A stretch of 64,000 nt of DNA from UBA4582 sp002389265 (lineage in GTDB: Bacteria; Pseudomonadota; Gammaproteobacteria; Pseudomonadales; Azotimanducaceae), in the NCBI GenBank assembly GCA_943788825.1, contig CALSRT010000015.1, forward strand, positions 4,774 to 68,773, given 5' to 3'. The position numbers and the translations under genes were made by a program. Position 1 is the stretch's first letter, and every line of letters begins with the position of its first letter. Below, piece after piece: positions 32,537 to 40,489 of this stretch. The notes beneath the pieces were generated by a model. That model worked only from the letters and a program-made list of their open reading frames with translations, had not been told where the DNA came from and searched no databases.

Positions 32537-34387
32537 GTGCTAAATACCTACCCCCTTTGGAAAAACCTGCTGGTTGTGTTCGCGATCGTGCTCGGCCTTG
32601 TTTATGCGTTGCCGAATATCTATCAGCCTGACTACGCGGTCCAGATATCTGTCGAAACCAGCGGCGAGACAGTCACAGACCGTGCGCTGCAGGTCGCTAC
32701 TGACGCGCTTGATGCGGCCGGTCTTAAATATTATGGCGCGGAGCTAAAGGACCAAAATATCCTGATTCGACTGCCTGATGATGATACGCAGTTGAAAGCC
32801 AAGACCGTGATTCAACGGTCTCTCCACGATCTGAAACAGCGCTATGTGGTGGCCTTGAATGCCGCGCCAACGACCCCCGAATGGCTCGATGATTTACGGG
32901 CAGCCCCCATGAAATATGGCCTCGATCTGCGAGGCGGTGTCCATTTCTTGATGGAGGTGGATACCAATAGCGTCGTCACTGATCGCATCAGTAGCCTTGG
33001 AACCGACGTAAAGCGCAAGTTACGTGAGGCCAAGATTCGCTATAAAGACGTCGATGACAGTAGTCGCGGCGTCTTGAAAATATCGTTTGAAGACGAGGAA
33101 ACCCGCAGTAAGGCGCGAAGCCTGCTGGAATCACAGTATCGAGAGTTTATATTCTCTGCGGGCGAAGATGGTTTGCCGTTTATCAGCTTGAAGATTACCG
33201 AAGACACGATTCGGTCTATTGAAGATTTTGCGGTATCGCAGAATCTGCAAACGATTCGTAACCGAGTGAACGAATTAGGAGTCTCTGAACCCCTGGTGCA
33301 GCGCCTCGGGCGTAACCGGATTGTTGTTGACCTACCCGGTGTGCAAGACACGGCAGAAGCCAAGCGTATTCTGGGTAAGGTGGCAACCTTAGAGTTTCGC
33401 TTTGATGCGCAACCCGATGCACCGCGCTCCACCACCATCGACTATGACTACGAAGGCCGTACGGCGAGCCTTGAGAGAAATGTCATCATCAAGGGTGATC
33501 GAGTGGTTGATGCCAAAGCCAGCTTTGACCCAGAGACAGGCTTGCCGCAGGTCAATATCACCCTCGACAGCGAAGGCGGCAACATGATGCACCGCGCAAC
33601 CCGTCATAATATCGGTCGGCGCTTAGGTGTGGTCTTTATCGAAACCAAGACCCGGGACAGCTATTCCATGGTCGATGGCGTGGAAGTTCGAAAGACAACA
33701 CCCTACGTTGAACGCCGAGTCATCAGCTTGGCAACAGTGCAAGCCGCGCTGGGTGTGCAGTTCAGAATTACCGGTTTACAGGCGGGAGAAGCCCGTGAAT
33801 TGTCCCTGTTACTGCGTGCCGGCGCATTGGCGGCGGATATGTTCATTGCCGAAGAGCGCACGGTGGGTGCCAGTTTAGGTAAGGAAAATATCGAATTGGG
33901 TGCAATCTCGGTCGCCGTTGGCCTAATGCTCGTGCTGCTATTCATGTTGGTTTACTACCGGGTGTTCGGCATAGCGGCCGATTTGGCGCTGATGACCAAC
34001 CTGGTCTTGTTGGTCGCGATCATGTCGAGTCTCGGTGCAACTCTGACCTTACCGGGTATCGCGGGCATTGTTTTGACTGTGGGTATGGCCGTTGATGCGA
34101 ACGTCTTGATCTTTTCCCGAATCAGGGAAGAGTTGGCAAATGGTATGTCGCCCCAAGCGGCGATCAATGCGGGTTTCGAGCGAGCGTTTGTGACCATTTT
34201 TGATGCCAATATCACCACCCTGATTGTTGCACTGATTCTTTATGCCATTGGCACTGGCCCAGTTAAGGGCTTCGCGATAACCCTGTCGATCGGTATTTTG
34301 ACGTCAATGTTTACAGCCATTGTGTGCACTAGAGCGATCATTAACGTGATTTACGGTGGGCGCAACGTGAAAAGTCTGGCGATATGA
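32537..34387 (+). CDS. secD: Protein translocase subunit SecD
   Basis: 616 residues from GTG, the usual length. It has an N-terminal TM, a large periplasmic region (P1 head with LDLRGGVHFLMEVD) and five C-terminal TM helices with LVLLVAIMSSLGATLTLPGIAG and VGMAVDANVLIFSRIREE. SecDF uses the proton gradient to pull preproteins across the inner membrane after SecA. Operon with yajC and secF. Confidence 0.97.
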   Translation: MLNTYPLWKNLLVVFAIVLGLVYALPNIYQPDYAVQISVETSGETVTDRALQVATDALDAAGLKYYGAELKDQNILIRLPDDDTQLKAKTVIQRSLHDLKQRYVVALNAAPTTPEWLDDLRAAPMKYGLDLRGGVHFLMEVDTNSVVTDRISSLGTDVKRKLREAKIRYKDVDDSSRGVLKISFEDEETRSKARSLLESQYREFIFSAGEDGLPFISLKITEDTIRSIEDFAVSQNLQTIRNRVNELGVSEPLVQRLGRNRIVVDLPGVQDTAEAKRILGKVATLEFRFDAQPDAPRSTTIDYDYEGRTASLERNVIIKGDRVVDAKASFDPETGLPQVNITLDSEGGNMMHRATRHNIGRRLGVVFIETKTRDSYSMVDGVEVRKTTPYVERRVISLATVQAALGVQFRITGLQAGEARELSLLLRAGALAADMFIAEERTVGASLGKENIELGAISVAVGLMLVLLFMLVYYRVFGIAADLALMTNLVLLVAIMSSLGATLTLPGIAGIVLTVGMAVDANVLIFSRIREELANGMSPQAAINAGFERAFVTIFDANITTLIVALILYAIGTGPVKGFAITLSIGILTSMFTAIVCTRAIINVIYGGRNVKSLAI

Positions 34388-34415
34388 AACTTGCCCCCAA
34401 TTTTGGCGACAACCC

Positions 34416-35360
34416 ATGAGCGCGACAAAGTATAAAATCGACTTCATGCGATACCGCAATATCGCTGGTGGTATTTCGTTGGCATTGGTGCTGGCCTCGC
34501 TGGTGTCTTTAGCCTGGAACCAGGTTGAGTGGGGGCTGGATTTTACTGGCGGCACGCTGGTTGAGGTGGCCTATGAGAGTCCTGTTGATCCCGGCGATAT
34601 TCGTATGGAGCTGGATAAGGCTGGCTTTAGTGGCCATGTAGTTCAGTACTTCGGTTCAGAGCGCGATATTCTGGTTCGAATTCCGCCGCAAAAAAATCTC
34701 TCGGATCGCGAAAATGCGACCTTGGGTGACGAGGTGCTCAAGGCGTTGAGGCAGGCGGCTGGCGATAGCGTCTTGCTTCGGCGGTCAGAATTTGTGGGCC
34801 CTGCGGTAGGTGAAGAGCTTACGAATCAAGGGGGGTTGGGTATGCTGACGGCCCTGGCGGCTGTCATGCTGTATATCGCTATGCGCTTCCAGTTCAAGTT
34901 TGCTGTAGGCGCGGTGGTCGCCTTATTTCATGATGTCATTATTATCTTGGGTATCTTCTCACTGACTCGCTGGGACTTTGATTTGACCGTGCTCGCAGCA
35001 CTGTTGGCGGTGATCGGTTATTCGTTGAACGACACGATTGTGGTCGCTGACCGGATTCGAGAAAATTTTCGTAAGGTTCGTCGCGGCTCGTCCGTGGATA
35101 TTATTAATATTTCACTAAACCAGACCTTGGGTCGCACGGTGGTAACGTCCGTGACTACCTTGCTGGTCTTGTTGGCTTTATATTTCCTCGGTGGCGAACT
35201 GATTCGCGGTTTCGCGGAAGGTTTGATTATTGGTGTGGTGGTAGGGACCTATTCTTCGATCTATATCGCGGCGAATGTGTTGGTGTTGCTGAATATATCC
35301 AAAGAAGACCTGGCAATCCCAGTCAAAGAAGGCGCTGAAGACCCTGACATGATGGGCTAG
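34416..35360 (+). CDS. secF: Protein translocase subunit SecF
   Basis: 314 residues with six TM helices. LDFTGGTLVEVAYE is the SecF version of the periplasmic D1 motif; the C-terminal VIGYSLNDTIVVADRIRENFR and TSVTTLLVLLALYFLGG are conserved. It pairs with SecD to form the proton-driven translocation motor. It is 28 bases downstream of secD and convergent with suhB. Confidence 0.97.
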   Translation: MSATKYKIDFMRYRNIAGGISLALVLASLVSLAWNQVEWGLDFTGGTLVEVAYESPVDPGDIRMELDKAGFSGHVVQYFGSERDILVRIPPQKNLSDRENATLGDEVLKALRQAAGDSVLLRRSEFVGPAVGEELTNQGGLGMLTALAAVMLYIAMRFQFKFAVGAVVALFHDVIIILGIFSLTRWDFDLTVLAALLAVIGYSLNDTIVVADRIRENFRKVRRGSSVDIINISLNQTLGRTVVTSVTTLLVLLALYFLGGELIRGFAEGLIIGVVVGTYSSIYIAANVLVLLNISKEDLAIPVKEGAEDPDMMG

Positions 35361-35365
35361 TAGCG

Positions 35366-35387
35366 ACGCTGGCGTTCTAGCCAGCGT
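35366..35387. terminator. Hairpin between convergent secF and suhB
   Basis: ACGCTGGC and GCCAGCGT form an 8-bp stem around GTTCTA, beginning five bases after the secF stop. No long T-tract, so it may serve mainly as a stabilising or Rho-assisted end. Confidence 0.45.
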
Positions 35388-35412
35388 TACCGGCACTTGG
35401 GTTTAGTCCAGC

Positions 35413-36198
35413 TTAGCCCAAATGCTTTCGAATCAATGGTGCCAAGCTGCGAAAGCATTTGGGAGAGGCTGCAATAATGTTGCCAGACTTTAAATACTGA
35501 GTGCCGCCATTGAACTCGCCTAAGAGTCCGCCTGTTTCCTGTACCATTAATGCGCCCGCCGCCATATCCCAGAGGTTCAGTTGGCTCATCCACATGCCGT
35601 CGAGTCTGCCGGCAGCAACCCAGGCGAGATCCAGGGCCGCACTGCCAGCCTGGCGCATCACCGCGCCTTCATTCAATAATTGCCGATAAATCAAAGCCTG
35701 CTGTTCGGCAATAGCTTGTTCGTGGCCGCCGGTTGAGATCAAGGCGCTCTGTAGGGATGTTTTGCTGCCGACCCTGAGGCGTCGACCATTCAGAGAGCAA
35801 CCTTTACCACGGCTGGCGACAAATTCTTCCTGTCGGATTGGGTCGAGAATGACAGCGTGTTCCATTTTGCCGTTGCGTAAACAGGCGATAGAGATGCAAA
35901 AATGGGGAATGTTTTGTACGAAGTTGGTGGTCCCATCTATAGGGTCGATGATCCATTCATATTCGGCGCCTTCTGTGTCGATGTTCTGCGCAGCTTCTTC
36001 GCCGCGGAAGGAATGACCGGGGAATGTGGTTTTCAACGCATCAACAATGGCGTATTCCACCTCATTATCGATATTCGTCACGTAGTCATTCTGGCCCTTG
36101 TCGCTGACTTTAATCAGGTCAGGGCGGTCAAAGGCGCGGGTAATGCGGGGCGCCACAAGGCGTGCGGCGCGTAGAGCCATGTTGGCCATCGGTTCCAT
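35413..36198 (-). CDS. suhB: Inositol-1-monophosphatase family protein SuhB
   Basis: 261 residues from the ATG at 36198 (MEPMANMALRAARLV, as in SuhB); a longer frame upstream adds unconserved residues. Motifs for the Mg/Li-sensitive phosphatase are present: FRGEEA, WIIDPIDGTTNFV and LNLWDMAAGALMVQETGG. Besides phosphatase activity, SuhB takes part in rRNA antitermination with the Nus factors. Divergent from trmJ, the common arrangement in gammaproteobacteria. Confidence 0.95.
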   Translation of the reverse strand: MEPMANMALRAARLVAPRITRAFDRPDLIKVSDKGQNDYVTNIDNEVEYAIVDALKTTFPGHSFRGEEAAQNIDTEGAEYEWIIDPIDGTTNFVQNIPHFCISIACLRNGKMEHAVILDPIRQEEFVASRGKGCSLNGRRLRVGSKTSLQSALISTGGHEQAIAEQQALIYRQLLNEGAVMRQAGSAALDLAWVAAGRLDGMWMSQLNLWDMAAGALMVQETGGLLGEFNGGTQYLKSGNIIAASPKCFRSLAPLIRKHLG

Positions 36199-36330
36199 AG
36201 ATTTAATCCACCAATTGTCATAAAGAGCAGTAAAAAGCCATTGAAATGATGAGCTAGCACAATTTCGGCGGGGCATCATAGCATTTTGCGTGTAGAATTA
36301 CGCCGCCGAATCGTCCCCTGAAGATATCTA

Positions 36331-37155
36331 ATGCAAAAATCTGCTGATAACCTGTTTCCGTCTGTACGTATTGTTCTGATCGAAACCAGCCATCCCGGTA
36401 ATATCGGGGCCGCGGCGCGTGCCATGAAGAATATGGGGCTGACGCGACTAGTGTTGGTCAATCCCAAAGACTTCCCCGATGACACAGCATTTCGGCGAGC
36501 TGCTAGCGCCGTCGACGTGGTTAGCTCAGCCATTGTGGTGGATACCCTCGATGAGGCGATTGAAGGTTGCCAGTTAGTGCTTGGTACCTCAGCGCGCGAC
36601 CGACGCATTCCTTGGCCGATGCTTGAGCCCCGTGCCTGCGGTGAAAAAGTGGTGGCTGAGCAGGCTGCAGGCGCAGAGATTGCGATTATTTTTGGTCGCG
36701 AGTCTCGCGGTTTGAAAAACGAGGAACTGCAGAAGTGCCATTTTCATATTAATATTCCGACGGGCGAGGCATACAGTTCCCTAAATCTGGCGATGGCGGT
36801 GCAAGTATTGTGTTACGAAGTGCTACAGGCGAGCCTGGCGGCCCAGCATGAAATCAGGACGCCAGAAATCGACGCGCCGGCAGTAGACAAGCGAGAAATA
36901 GATAATTGGGATATGGCCTACGCGACATCAGATGCCGTTGAGCATCTGTTTCAACATCTGGAAGAGACGCTCGTGCAGGTTGAGTTCCATGACCCCGAGA
37001 ATCCCAGGCAGCTGCTGACCCGCTTGCGCCGCATGTTTAATCGTATTCGCCTGGACGAAATGGAGGTCAATATTCTGCGCGGTTTTCTGACTAGCGTGAA
37101 TAAATTGGGGCGGCCTCAGCGGGGATTGAAAGCAAAGGGAACAATACCCGACTAA
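36331..37155 (+). CDS. trmJ: tRNA (Cm32/Um32) methyltransferase
   Basis: 274 residues, SPOUT-class. It 2'-O-methylates residue 32 of several tRNAs. IVLIETSHPGNIGAAARAMKNMG opens the domain, and IIFGRESRGLKNEELQKCH plus INIPTGEAYSSLNLAMAVQV form the SAM-binding knot. A TAGAAT -10-like box lies about 35 bases before the start. Its final codons and stop overlap the first IscR-like site, and iscR follows. Confidence 0.95.
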   Translation: MQKSADNLFPSVRIVLIETSHPGNIGAAARAMKNMGLTRLVLVNPKDFPDDTAFRRAASAVDVVSSAIVVDTLDEAIEGCQLVLGTSARDRRIPWPMLEPRACGEKVVAEQAAGAEIAIIFGRESRGLKNEELQKCHFHINIPTGEAYSSLNLAMAVQVLCYEVLQASLAAQHEIRTPEIDAPAVDKREIDNWDMAYATSDAVEHLFQHLEETLVQVEFHDPENPRQLLTRLRRMFNRIRLDEMEVNILRGFLTSVNKLGRPQRGLKAKGTIPD

Positions 37156-37168
37156 AATGGTCAACTAT
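37144..37168. promoter_or_regulatory. Type-1 IscR binding site, proximal to trmJ
   Basis: The 25 bases fit the type-1 (Fe-S-IscR) consensus ATASYYGACTRWWWYAGTC-RRSTAT at 24 of 25 positions: left half ATACCCGACTAAAA, right half TGGTCAACTAT. It overlaps the trmJ stop codon and lies about 115 bases before the iscR start. It predicts repression of the isc operon by cluster-loaded IscR. Confidence 0.8.
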
Positions 37169-37194
37169 TGAAATATCTAACTTGGGCTGTCAGA

Positions 37195-37219
37195 ATAGCC
37201 GATCTAATTAGTCGGGTAT
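37195..37219. promoter_or_regulatory. Second type-1 IscR-like site
   Basis: Left half ATAGCCGATCTAA and right half TTAGTCGGGTAT match the same consensus at 22 of 25 positions. It is 51 bases downstream of the first site, about five helical turns, on the same face. Two tandem sites are also found upstream of iscR in E. coli. Confidence 0.7.
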
Positions 37220-37282
37220 TGCGTAGATACTGGTTCAAGTGCGATGGATTGGATCCGAACCGGGTCGAGGATGAAAAAAGCT

Positions 37283-37762
37283 ATGAGATTAACCGCGAAA
37301 GGTCGATATGCCGTGACGGCCATGTTAGATCTGGCTGTCAATGAAGACAACGGTCCGATCAGTTTGGCTGATATTTCTGAGCGTCAAGGTATCAGCCTGT
37401 CTTATCTGGAACAATTGTTTGCCAAGTTACGTCGTAGTGAGCTGGTGAAGAGCGTTCGTGGACCAGGGGGTGGCTACCAATTAAGCCGTAACGCCAGTTC
37501 GATTTTTGTGGCTCAGATTGTTGATTCCGTTGATGAGCTGGTTGATGCCACCCGCTGTGCTGGTAAGGCGAATTGTAATCATGGTGAAACCTGCCTGACT
37601 CATGAGCTTTGGTCGGACCTGTCGAGCCAGATTCACCAGTTTCTAAGCGATATCGATCTGGCCAGTATTATTGCTAAACGGGAAGTGCGAGAACGCGCAG
37701 CCCGACAACACTTAAAACGAGATGAAGTCATCCGTATGCCTGCCGAGGAGGTGGAAGCATGA
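37283..37762 (+). CDS. iscR: Fe-S cluster regulator IscR
   Basis: 159 residues from ATG 37283 (MRLTAKGRYAVTAMLDL, the standard N-terminus); in-frame ATGs at 37244 and 37271 give unneeded extensions. Rrf2-type winged helix with SLSYLEQLFAKLRRSELV and GPGGGYQL. The cluster ligands are three Cys in TRCAGKANCNHGETC. It senses [2Fe-2S] status and represses the isc operon via the two sites upstream. Overlaps iscS by four bases. Confidence 0.97.
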   Translation: MRLTAKGRYAVTAMLDLAVNEDNGPISLADISERQGISLSYLEQLFAKLRRSELVKSVRGPGGGYQLSRNASSIFVAQIVDSVDELVDATRCAGKANCNHGETCLTHELWSDLSSQIHQFLSDIDLASIIAKREVRERAARQHLKRDEVIRMPAEEVEA

Positions 37763-38973
37763 AGCTCCCTATTTATTTTGATTACGCCGCGACCACACCC
37801 GTTGATCCCCGGGTCGCACAGAAGATGAGCGAATGTCTGCTCGCCGAAGGCAACTTCGGTAACCCAGCGAGCCGCTCCCACAAGTACGGCTGGGAAGCTG
37901 AAGAAGCGGTGGAGCTGGCGCGTCGGCAGGTTGCTGATCTGGTTAATGCCGACCCACGAGAGATTGTCTGGACCTCCGGTGCTACCGAGTCTGATAACCT
38001 GGCAATTAAGGGCGTTGCTCACTTTTACAAGAACAAGGGCAAGCACTTGATCACCTCGCGCATCGAGCACAAGGCGGTCCTAGATACCTGCCGACATCTC
38101 GAGCGCGAAGGGTTTGAAGTGACTTACCTGGAGCCAGGTAGCGATGGTATCGTGACCCCAGAGCAGGTGGCAGCAGCCATTCGTGAAGATACGGTTTTGG
38201 TGTCTATCATGCATGTTAATAACGAAATCGGGGTGATTAACGACATCGCAGCGATTGGTGAAGTCTGTCGTGCCAAGAAGGTATTCTTCCACGTTGATGC
38301 GGCACAGAGCGCGGGCAAGATTGATATCGATCTAGAAGCGATGAAAGTTGACCTGATGTCCTTCTCAGCGCACAAGATTTACGGCCCCAAGGGTGTTGGT
38401 GCCTTGTACGTGCGCCGCAAGCCTAGAATTCGGCTCGAAGCGCAGATCCATGGTGGCGGGCATGAAAGGGGCATGCGTTCTGGTACCCTGGCGACCCATC
38501 AATTGGTTGGCATGGGCGAAGCTTGTCGAATCGCTAAGGCGGAAATGCATGAAGAGCAAATTCGTATCGGCGCGCTGCGTGAGCGCTTGTGGCAGGGTTT
38601 GCAAGATATCGAGGAGATCCATGTGAATGGCAGCTTTGACAAGCGTGTGTCAGGTTGGCTCAATGTCAGTTTCAACTATGTTGAAGGCGAGTCATTGATC
38701 ATGTCCTTAAGTGACCTGGCCGTATCATCGGGCTCAGCCTGTACTTCTGCGAGTCTTGAGCCTTCCTATGTGTTGCGGGCACTGGGCTTAAATGACGAGA
38801 TGGCCCATAGTTCATTACGTTTCAGTGTTGGTCGCTTTACCAGCGAAGAAGACGTGGACTATGCGCTCGCGAAAATTCATCTGGCGGTGAACAAACTGCG
38901 TGAATTATCACCGCTGTGGGATATGTATAAAGATGGTGTGGATCTCACCAAGATCGAATGGGCAGCGCATTAG
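37759..38973 (+). CDS. iscS: Cysteine desulfurase IscS
   Basis: 404 residues, class V PLP aminotransferase fold. PLP-Lys in SFSAHKIYGPKGVGAL and the catalytic Cys in SSGSACTSASLEPSY on the flexible loop. It supplies persulfide sulfur for Fe-S clusters, tRNA thiolation and other pathways. Part of iscRSUA-hscBA-fdx-iscX. Confidence 0.98.
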   Translation: MKLPIYFDYAATTPVDPRVAQKMSECLLAEGNFGNPASRSHKYGWEAEEAVELARRQVADLVNADPREIVWTSGATESDNLAIKGVAHFYKNKGKHLITSRIEHKAVLDTCRHLEREGFEVTYLEPGSDGIVTPEQVAAAIREDTVLVSIMHVNNEIGVINDIAAIGEVCRAKKVFFHVDAAQSAGKIDIDLEAMKVDLMSFSAHKIYGPKGVGALYVRRKPRIRLEAQIHGGGHERGMRSGTLATHQLVGMGEACRIAKAEMHEEQIRIGALRERLWQGLQDIEEIHVNGSFDKRVSGWLNVSFNYVEGESLIMSLSDLAVSSGSACTSASLEPSYVLRALGLNDEMAHSSLRFSVGRFTSEEDVDYALAKIHLAVNKLRELSPLWDMYKDGVDLTKIEWAAH

Positions 38974-39053
38974 GCGTTGAGCATGGACCTTGTGTCTTAC
39001 CCAGAACGGGCGAATTTCGCTAGATAACAGACAGCATAATTTGGAGAAGTAAT

Positions 39054-39467
39054 ATGGCATACAGCGATAAAGTAATGGATCACTACGACAATCCACGCAA
39101 CGTCGGCAAGATGGACGATATGGATGACAGCGTTGGTACAGGTATGGTCGGCGCACCGGCCTGTGGTGATGTAATGCGGCTACAAATCAAGGTCAATGAC
39201 GCCGGGATTATTGAAGACGCCAAATTCAAGACCTACGGTTGTGGTTCAGCGATTGCGTCGAGCTCTTTACTGACAGAATGGGTTAAGGGTCGAACTCTGG
39301 ACGAGGCGGCCTCGATCAAGAATACTGAGATTGCTGAAGAGTTGGCGTTGCCACCGGTGAAAATTCACTGTTCAGTGCTTGCGGAAGATGCCATCAAGGC
39401 AGCGGTCAAAGATTTCCGGGCCAAGCATGCGGCTGATCAACAGACAGCGGTTGCCGTTGGCGAATAA
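39054..39467 (+). CDS. iscU: Fe-S scaffold IscU
   Basis: 137 residues. Three Cys ligands in APACGDVMRL, KTYGCGSAIAS and VKIHCSVLAED plus the conserved Asp in CGDVM. LPPVK just before the third Cys is the HscA recognition motif. TTGGAGAAG precedes the ATG. It assembles the cluster delivered by IscS and hands it to carriers with HscA/HscB. Confidence 0.98.
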   Translation: MAYSDKVMDHYDNPRNVGKMDDMDDSVGTGMVGAPACGDVMRLQIKVNDAGIIEDAKFKTYGCGSAIASSSLLTEWVKGRTLDEAASIKNTEIAEELALPPVKIHCSVLAEDAIKAAVKDFRAKHAADQQTAVAVGE

Positions 39468-39493
39468 AGGCATCAAGGAGGAGCAGATCGAGT

Positions 39494-39817
39494 ATGGGAA
39501 TTAGTCTGACAGAAAAAGCCGCCGCGCATATCGGCAGCTACTTGGGTAGCCGCGGCAAGGGTGTGGGTATTCGTTTATCTGTAAAGACCACCGGCTGCTC
39601 TGGGTTAATGTATGTCCTTGAGCCAGTGGATGAGCCGGCGCCAGAAGATCAGCTGTTTAAAAGCCAGGGGATTGATGTCTTCGTTGATCCCAAAAGTCTG
39701 ATTTACATCGACGGAACAGAAATGGATTACGTCAAACAGGGTTTGAATGAAGGTTTCGAGTTCAGGAATCCAAACGTCCAGGCTGAATGTGGCTGTGGTG
39801 AAAGTTTCACCGTATAG
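39494..39817 (+). CDS. iscA: A-type Fe-S carrier IscA
   Basis: 107 residues. Three invariant Cys: TTGCSGLMYV and the C-terminal AECGCGESF. It receives clusters from IscU and passes them on, mainly to [4Fe-4S] proteins. 26 bases after iscU with AAGGAGGAG as ribosome binding site. Confidence 0.97.
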   Translation: MGISLTEKAAAHIGSYLGSRGKGVGIRLSVKTTGCSGLMYVLEPVDEPAPEDQLFKSQGIDVFVDPKSLIYIDGTEMDYVKQGLNEGFEFRNPNVQAECGCGESFTV

Positions 39818-39837
39818 CAGGCTCTCTAACCTGATTA

Positions 39838-39863
39838 CGCTTTGGCGCATAAATGCCGAAGCG
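39838..39863 (+). promoter_or_regulatory. Hairpin between iscA and hscB
   Basis: CGCTTTGGC and GCCGAAGCG form an imperfect 9-bp stem around GCATAAAT, followed by CCTTTAATCC. It could lower expression of the downstream chaperone genes or protect the 3' end of an iscRSUA processing product. Confidence 0.35.
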
Positions 39864-39899
39864 CCTTTAATCCATGCTTGACGACCCATTGACCTGATT

Positions 39900-40427
39900 G
39901 TGAATGTGAACTTCCAAGACAACTTTTTCTCGATATTTCAATTGCCTGTCAGTTATCAGGTAGAGCCATTGGTGCTTGACGACCGTTACCGTGACTTGCA
40001 GCGCAATGTGCACCCTGACAAGCATGTGGGCGCCTCTGATCAAGACAAGCGACTTGCGATGCAGTGGGCGACGGTCATCAATGAAGCCTACACGACCTTA
40101 AAGTCACCGTTGAAGCGGGCGATTTATATCCTGAAACTAAAGTCTTGCGAAATCGAACATAACCCGACCCTGCCCGGCGAGTTTCTGATGGCGCAGATAG
40201 AACTGCGGGAAGAGCTAGAAGACATCGGCGACGATGCTGGCAGCCTGGCACGACTCGCGGTCTTCAAGGGGAAAATAGCGGCTGGGCTGGCGGCCCTTGA
40301 ATTAGACTTTGCGGCGCAAATTGACGACCAATTGGCCGCGGCCGAACAAACGACCTATAAAATGCAATTCATGCACAAGCTCTATAGCGAGGCTGATCGC
40401 GTCGAAGAGAAGCTGCTCGGCTATTAG
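39900..40427 (+). CDS. hscB: Fe-S assembly co-chaperone HscB
   Basis: 175 residues from GTG. N-terminal J-domain with the HPD motif in NVHPDKHVGASDQD, and a C-terminal three-helix IscU-binding domain (FLMAQIELREELEDI). It stimulates the HscA ATPase and brings IscU to it. Confidence 0.95.
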   Translation: MNVNFQDNFFSIFQLPVSYQVEPLVLDDRYRDLQRNVHPDKHVGASDQDKRLAMQWATVINEAYTTLKSPLKRAIYILKLKSCEIEHNPTLPGEFLMAQIELREELEDIGDDAGSLARLAVFKGKIAAGLAALELDFAAQIDDQLAAAEQTTYKMQFMHKLYSEADRVEEKLLGY

Positions 40428-40489
40428 TCTGCTCCGCGTTGATACACTGAGCAGGCAATACCTAACAAGTAAGGATTAAGACGAATTTT

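Noticed and set aside
37143..37220. Large 13-bp inverted repeat as a terminator of trmJ
   Set aside because: The arms are 52 bases apart and are better explained as outer halves of two IscR-type sites.
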